From Brevibacillus daliensis (GTDB taxonomy: Bacteria > Bacillota > Bacilli > Brevibacillales > Brevibacillaceae), in assembly GCF_021245735.1 (NCBI RefSeq), contig NZ_JAJISB010000038.1, forward strand, positions 1 to 64,000: DNA of 64,000 nucleotides. Reading direction: 5' to 3'. Positions within the stretch are counted from its first letter, which is position 1. Each line of letters opens with the position of its first letter. The notes beneath the pieces are model-generated. The model ran no database searches, had not been told where the DNA came from, and saw only the letters and a list, made by a program, of their open reading frames with translations. This document shows positions 62,849 to 64,000 of this stretch, piece by piece. Position numbers and translations under genes: made by a program.

Positions 62849-62865
62849 AAAAATACCATCGATAA

Positions 62866-62901
62866 AAAGAGCTATGTGATCCAACGATCATCATAGCTCT
62901 T
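62866..62901. terminator. Bidirectional terminator between chrA and yxcD
   Basis: AAGAGCTATG (62867-62876) pairs with CATAGCTCTT (62892-62901) with A/T runs outside. Confidence 0.75.
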
Positions 62902-62912
62902 CCTTCGTTATC

Positions 62913-63206
62913 TTACTTAGAAACACGAGCAATAATTCCTTGCTCATCATCTAAGATCAATTCTACTCGAGTCGAATAGGGATTCATCTGCCATTGTTCA
63001 CTAACATATTTACGAAGTGCTTCATACAGATTGGATTCAATTAACACCTGATCTCGACCGTTTGCCACGATCTCAGCAGAAAAACCGTAATCCTCATCCC
63101 ACATTAATTCAACAGAGACACTTGCAGGTTCAATTCCTCTTTTTTCAGCCATATACATGCAGATTGCATTAACAATCATTTGTTCATCAACAATTAACGT
63201 GTCCAT
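62913..63206 (-). CDS. yxcD: YxcD family protein (DUF2653)
   Basis: A 97-residue cytoplasmic protein of unknown function. IVNAICMYMAEKRGIEPASVSVELMWDEDYGFSAEIVANGRDQVLIESNLYEALRKYV and LDDEQGIIARV follow the YxcD pattern closely. Its start overlaps the 3' end of the membrane-protein gene by 13 bases, so the two are co-transcribed. Confidence 0.87.
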   Translation of the reverse strand: MDTLIVDEQMIVNAICMYMAEKRGIEPASVSVELMWDEDYGFSAEIVANGRDQVLIESNLYEALRKYVSEQWQMNPYSTRVELILDDEQGIIARVSK

Positions 63207-63658
63207 GGATTTTCTTTTTCCTTACGTTTATTGCTGTTTTTACGAATACTTTGAACCAAACGTACCACCAACAGTACCACTGCAAAAATAACTAGCAGGT
63301 TAAGAACTAATGCTAGGAAGGTACCGAAACCGCCCATTTGGCTTAATAGTCCACCAAATAGCATACCCGCCAAACCACCAAACAAGATTCCTTTCATGAA
63401 TCCACCGCTTTTGGATGCTGTGGAAGCAGTATTTGCTTTATTGGTAGCTGTTGAATTGTTTTTTACATTTTGATTCTGGTTAGTAGTAGCATTGCTATTA
63501 TTGTTCGGAGTTGTTGTGTTGTTTTTAGCTGGTTGGAAAGATTTGCTTCCTGATTTATAGGAACGCTTTGCATCTACTTCCATTGGATTAATCCCTACAG
63601 CTGTAAAAGTTAATGTTAGAGCCATGAGGACCATCATCAGTTTATTCATTGTTTTCAT
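63194..63658 (-). CDS. Exported or membrane protein with glycine-rich helix
   Basis: A protein of 154 residues: signal peptide (LMMVLMALTLTFTAVGINPMEVDA), a long Asn/Thr-rich linker (about 40-90), then GGFMKGILFGGLAGMLFGGLLSQMGGF and a membrane helix (FLALVLNLLVIFAVVLLVVRLV) with a basic end. The end resembles the N-terminal part of Tim44-like membrane proteins of Bacillales. GAGGGG lies some distance upstream of the ATG. It is coupled with yxcD. Confidence 0.7.
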   Translation of the reverse strand: MKTMNKLMMVLMALTLTFTAVGINPMEVDAKRSYKSGSKSFQPAKNNTTTPNNNSNATTNQNQNVKNNSTATNKANTASTASKSGGFMKGILFGGLAGMLFGGLLSQMGGFGTFLALVLNLLVIFAVVLLVVRLVQSIRKNSNKRKEKENPWTR

Positions 63659-63773
63659 TTAAATATAGTACCCCTCTCATCTCATCTATAATAAATTCAA
63701 TACTATCATAATTGTTACAGATAGAGTATACGTATACGTTCGAAAAAGGTTTCATAATTAAATAATAATTTTT

Positions 63774-64000
63774 TTATGAATGATTCTGCTCTCCTCGTTT
63801 CATATTCTTCGTACATTTCTTGTCGTACACATACATGGATAACATGATTGAACCTGTCGCAAGTAGCCAACCTCCCAGTACATCTATTGGATAATGAACG
63901 CCTAGATAAACGCGGCTATACCCAACCAGGAACGGGATGAGAAGAGCTACAATGATCCATAACGCTTTTGTACCAGTTCTTCGGCACCTTTTTGCCAATA
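63774..64000 (-). CDS. PAP2-family phosphatase, 3' part only
   Basis: The C-terminal end of a membrane lipid phosphatase, cut by the window edge. Two helices and the third PAP2 motif are visible: [17 protein letters not shown], with the His and Asp of the catalytic set. The first motifs (KxxxxxxRP, PSGH) would be beyond the edge. Possible substrate is undecaprenyl pyrophosphate or phosphatidylglycerophosphate. The true start is outside. Confidence 0.85.
   Translation of the reverse strand, partial: LAKRCRRTGTKALWIIVALLIPFLVGYSRVYLGVHYPIDVLGGWLLATGSIMLSMYVYDKKCTKNMKRGEQNHS

Overview
The window reads as chromosome of a low-GC, endospore-forming member of the Bacillales, most likely Brevibacillus (B. 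laterosporus-like). The evidence is spore genes (spoVAC/AD/AE, sleB, sda), a YqhG/YqhH/GcvT/LipM neighbourhood like that of Bacillus, strong GGAGG ribosome-binding sites, frequent TTG and GTG starts, and AT-rich spacers with compact hairpin terminators. The species call is inference; no database search was possible.

Layout. 1-4.7 kb: a class II (B12-dependent) ribonucleotide reductase, D-amino acid aminotransferase and the octanoyltransferase LipM. 4.8-10.9 kb: a chemoreceptor, then the glycine cleavage operon gcvT-gcvPA-gcvPB behind a tandem glycine riboswitch with a readable terminator switch; LipM makes lipoyl precursor for GcvH, so the two loci are linked in function. 11-16.1 kb: SNF2 helicase YqhH, YqhG (whose tail looks frameshifted), a secreted protein, a YkuS-like protein, YqzE and shikimate kinase. 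16.1-23 kb: an M1 peptidase, PxpA, YlbG, YlbF, a helicase-associated-domain protein and a PrcB-like secreted protein. 23-28 kb: a heavy-metal module (membrane-anchored protein, His-rich CadA-like P-type ATPase, secreted nuclease, membrane cupredoxin). 27.9-28.9 kb: a GC-richer patch with a structured non-coding segment and a 5'-truncated alcohol dehydrogenase.

29-35 kb: an abg-type catabolic operon (AbgT transporter and two M20 amidohydrolases) beside its probable regulator, with a CodY-like site. 35-39.3 kb: AT-rich accessory genes (DUF418 membrane protein, TetR, SDR, flavodoxin-fold oxidoreductase, ArsR-type regulator) with recognisable operators and a fossil of a 3-hydroxyacyl-CoA dehydrogenase. 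39.5-42.7 kb: a DUF421 / spoVAC-AD-AE / DUF1657 cluster with the gene content of the spoVA2mob-type spore heat-resistance operons. 42.8-49.5 kb: CBS protein, YugN, FtsW-like, Asp23, SleB, Ca2+/H+ exchanger, YlaN, a YlaL-like protein, and the checkpoint gene sda behind a cluster of DnaA boxes.

49.8-53.9 kb: two MFS exporters, a 38-residue membrane peptide and a LysR regulator. 54-60.9 kb: the most interesting locus. A promoter with two Fur-like palindromes drives seven tightly packed genes: an FmdE-like protein, two related glutamine-amidotransferase-like proteins, and a Dpp/Nik/Cnt-type ABC importer in which one permease is fused to one ATPase. I infer an iron-regulated metal-chelate uptake and handling system. 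61-64 kb: tRNA-Leu and tRNA-Gly, a chromate transporter, YxcD, a membrane protein and a PAP2 phosphatase cut by the window edge.

Two roughly 90-bp repeats (23.05 and 48.2 kb) sit directly behind stop codons in the same relative orientation and keep their hairpins through paired base changes.
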